Position numbers and translations under genes: made by a program | NCBI GenBank assembly: GCA_025355705.1 | Contig: JANXZD010000525.1 | Coordinates: 1-6,850, forward strand | Direction of reading: 5' to 3' | Origin: Bacteroidota bacterium | GTDB taxonomy: Bacteria > Bacteroidota > Ignavibacteria > UBA10030 > UBA8401 | Length of the DNA stretch: 6,850 nt | The notes under the pieces: model-generated | What the model was told of the DNA's origin: nothing | Database searches by the model: none | What the model saw: only the letters and a program-made list of their open reading frames with translations | Shown: positions 5,566 to 6,850 of the stretch, piece by piece | Numbering within the stretch: the first letter of the stretch is position 1 | Layout of the letters: every line of letters starts with the position of its first letter

Positions 5566-6850
5566 ATGCAGCCTTTTCAAAAAATATTGTTTTTAGTTGT
5601 TTGTGTTACGATAATCTCAATTCCTGTTCATACTCAGTTCATCAACCGTGATGAGATCAAAGGAAATGAGGGATATGCGAATTATTCAGGGCGGAATTAT
5701 GAGAATTATAGCGTGCAGTTCAATAAACGAAAGATCTATGATAATTTCGGCAATTTTTTAGTTGATGGCCTTTCGGTCTATGAACTTGGAGAATCGCAAA
5801 GTCAGTTCATCGATCCGCGGGTGGGTGGAAGCAATGTACAGAAATCCAAATATTACAATCTATGGTTCAACAATCTTTTGATTGGGAATGATCAATATGG
5901 CGGTTTTGCTTCCCGCATCATGTTAGGTGAAGCGATCAGGACGAAATTTACTTCATTGACATTTGATAAAGCGCGGTTCAACGGTATTCGATGGGATGCC
6001 GCCACAACAAAATACCGGGGATCTGTAGTTGCTTCTCGTATTTCCGATCCTGTTCGCATTCGATTCGATGCATCGTCTCTTCCAAACTCTATTTCGCATC
6101 CGCGGGAATGGTCAGCGTATATGTTCGGCGGCCACGTGGAAACTGATCTTGGTGATGTGCTCACATTAGGTGCAACCTACGTTAATCAGCATCAGCTGCA
6201 TAGTACGATCAACAGCAATGCAAGTTCAATGAAAGGTGATGTTACTAATGCAATTCCAAGAATAATATTTATCCGTGTTCGCGATGATTCACCAACGGAT
6301 CTTTCCGGACCGATATTGTATGCCCCTCCGAAAGTTTTTATCAACGGAGCTGAGCATTCGACAGTCAACATCAATACAACAATGCCAAGCCAGTTCAAGA
6401 CGGATATCAATAACCCGATCCAATATTGGGTTTTTCGCCGAACTGAAACAACAGATAATTTTACAATTGATGAAAGTTTTTATACTGCAGGCGCCGGATC
6501 ATATGATGATCCAATCTATGGAACGATTCCATATAATAAATCGTATTACGAAGCATATTTACGAGGGTGGGGAAATTCGACCCCTCCGACATATCCGGTG
6601 AGTGTTCGAGGTGGCAATACGATTGTATATGCATTTGTCATTCCATTCTATGTCAATTCTGTTTCATTCAAATTATTGTTAGCAAATGATTATGCCCTTG
6701 ATGCTGCTCAAGATTGGGTGATGCAGCGCGACGAATATCCAACAGAACGTCTTAACCTTTATCAAAACCATTACGATCCAGTTATTCAAGGACGTCCGAC
6801 AAATTTTTTTACGGTTGAACGAGCAAATGGAAATGTTCAAGATGCTTCAA
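5566..6850 (+). CDS. Large secreted, probably outer-membrane or surface protein, 3'-truncated
   Basis: Not recognised. The reading frame opens with ATG 1 base after the porV-like stop and continues without a stop for 428 codons to the window end, so the full protein is longer. Residues 1-24 (MQPFQKILFLVVCVTIISIP then VHTQ) form a signal peptide with basic start, hydrophobic core and a plausible cut near VHT-Q. The rest is rich in Asn, Tyr, Ser and aromatic residues with alternating polar/hydrophobic stretches, as in outer-membrane barrels or beta-rich surface proteins; for example GGFASRIMLGEAIRTKFTSL (112-131) and a strand pair around MFGGHVETDLGDVLTLGATY (186-205). A second region around 235-380 contains RVRDDSPTDLSG (238-248, 249) and FVIPFYVNSVSFKLLLANDY (357-376). 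The part after the signal peptide has no cysteine. A weak AGGA at 5549-5552 lies 13 bases from the ATG, so coupling to the upstream gene seems likely. Overlapping open frames in other phases are shadows of this gene. Confidence 0.85.
   Translation, partial: MQPFQKILFLVVCVTIISIPVHTQFINRDEIKGNEGYANYSGRNYENYSVQFNKRKIYDNFGNFLVDGLSVYELGESQSQFIDPRVGGSNVQKSKYYNLWFNNLLIGNDQYGGFASRIMLGEAIRTKFTSLTFDKARFNGIRWDAATTKYRGSVVASRISDPVRIRFDASSLPNSISHPREWSAYMFGGHVETDLGDVLTLGATYVNQHQLHSTINSNASSMKGDVTNAIPRIIFIRVRDDSPTDLSGPILYAPPKVFINGAEHSTVNINTTMPSQFKTDINNPIQYWVFRRTETTDNFTIDESFYTAGAGSYDDPIYGTIPYNKSYYEAYLRGWGNSTPPTYPVSVRGGNTIVYAFVIPFYVNSVSFKLLLANDYALDAAQDWVMQRDEYPTERLNLYQNHYDPVIQGRPTNFFTVERANGNVQDAS

Noticed and set aside
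5892..6410. Two minus-strand open frames of 90 and 72 codons
   Set aside because: They are antisense to the large secreted protein, with no start signal or recognisable domain; the hydrophobic stretch in one is a by-product of the opposite strand.
6412..6435. Terminator-like hairpin: AACCC (6412-6416) with GGGTT (6428-6432), then a T-run
   Set aside because: The stem is only five pairs with an 11-base loop, it shares its T-run with the stem, and it sits in the middle of an open coding frame (NNPIQYWVF).
6275..6601. Plus-strand 108-codon open frame
   Set aside because: It lies in another phase inside the long open frame that starts at 5566, whose translation is continuous with a signal peptide.

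Overview
The window suggests a member of the Bacteroidota/Chlorobiota/Ignavibacteriota side of the FCB group. This rests on a moderately AT-rich composition, a PorV/PorQ-type outer-membrane protein, a secreted protein ending in a FlgD-Ig/gliding-motility-type C-terminal domain (the tail type handled by type IX secretion, T9SS, or related surface systems), and weak or absent Shine-Dalgarno sequences before the envelope genes. An Ignavibacteria-like lineage is my best guess, not a demonstrated assignment. All genes lie on the plus strand and the window is densely coding. The longest gap is about 97 bases.

The left half (1-2796) is cytoplasmic metabolism and translation. The 5'-truncated L-lysine 6-transaminase gene (lat) is already in frame at the first base. 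After a 49-base gap with a good ribosome binding site come NH3-dependent NAD+ synthetase (nadE) and, directly abutting its stop codon, the 16S rRNA 2'-O-methyltransferase gene rsmI.

The right half (about 2797-6850) is an envelope/secretion cluster. A short AT-rich spacer with a possible promoter precedes three tightly packed genes whose products all begin with signal peptides. The first is a cysteine-free multi-domain secreted protein with a T9SS/FlgD-like tail. The second is a PorV/PorQ-family barrel protein that starts with GTG, 4 bases after the previous stop. The third is a long protein of at least 428 residues, starting 1 base after the porV-like stop and running off the window.

The envelope trio is the most interesting part. 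In T9SS, PorV receives tail-bearing cargo at the outer membrane, so a tailed protein, a PorV-like protein and an unrecognised surface protein in one apparent operon could form a dedicated export or surface-assembly unit. That is inference from gene order and family knowledge. No RNA genes, CRISPR arrays, insertion sequences, attachment sites or origins were seen.
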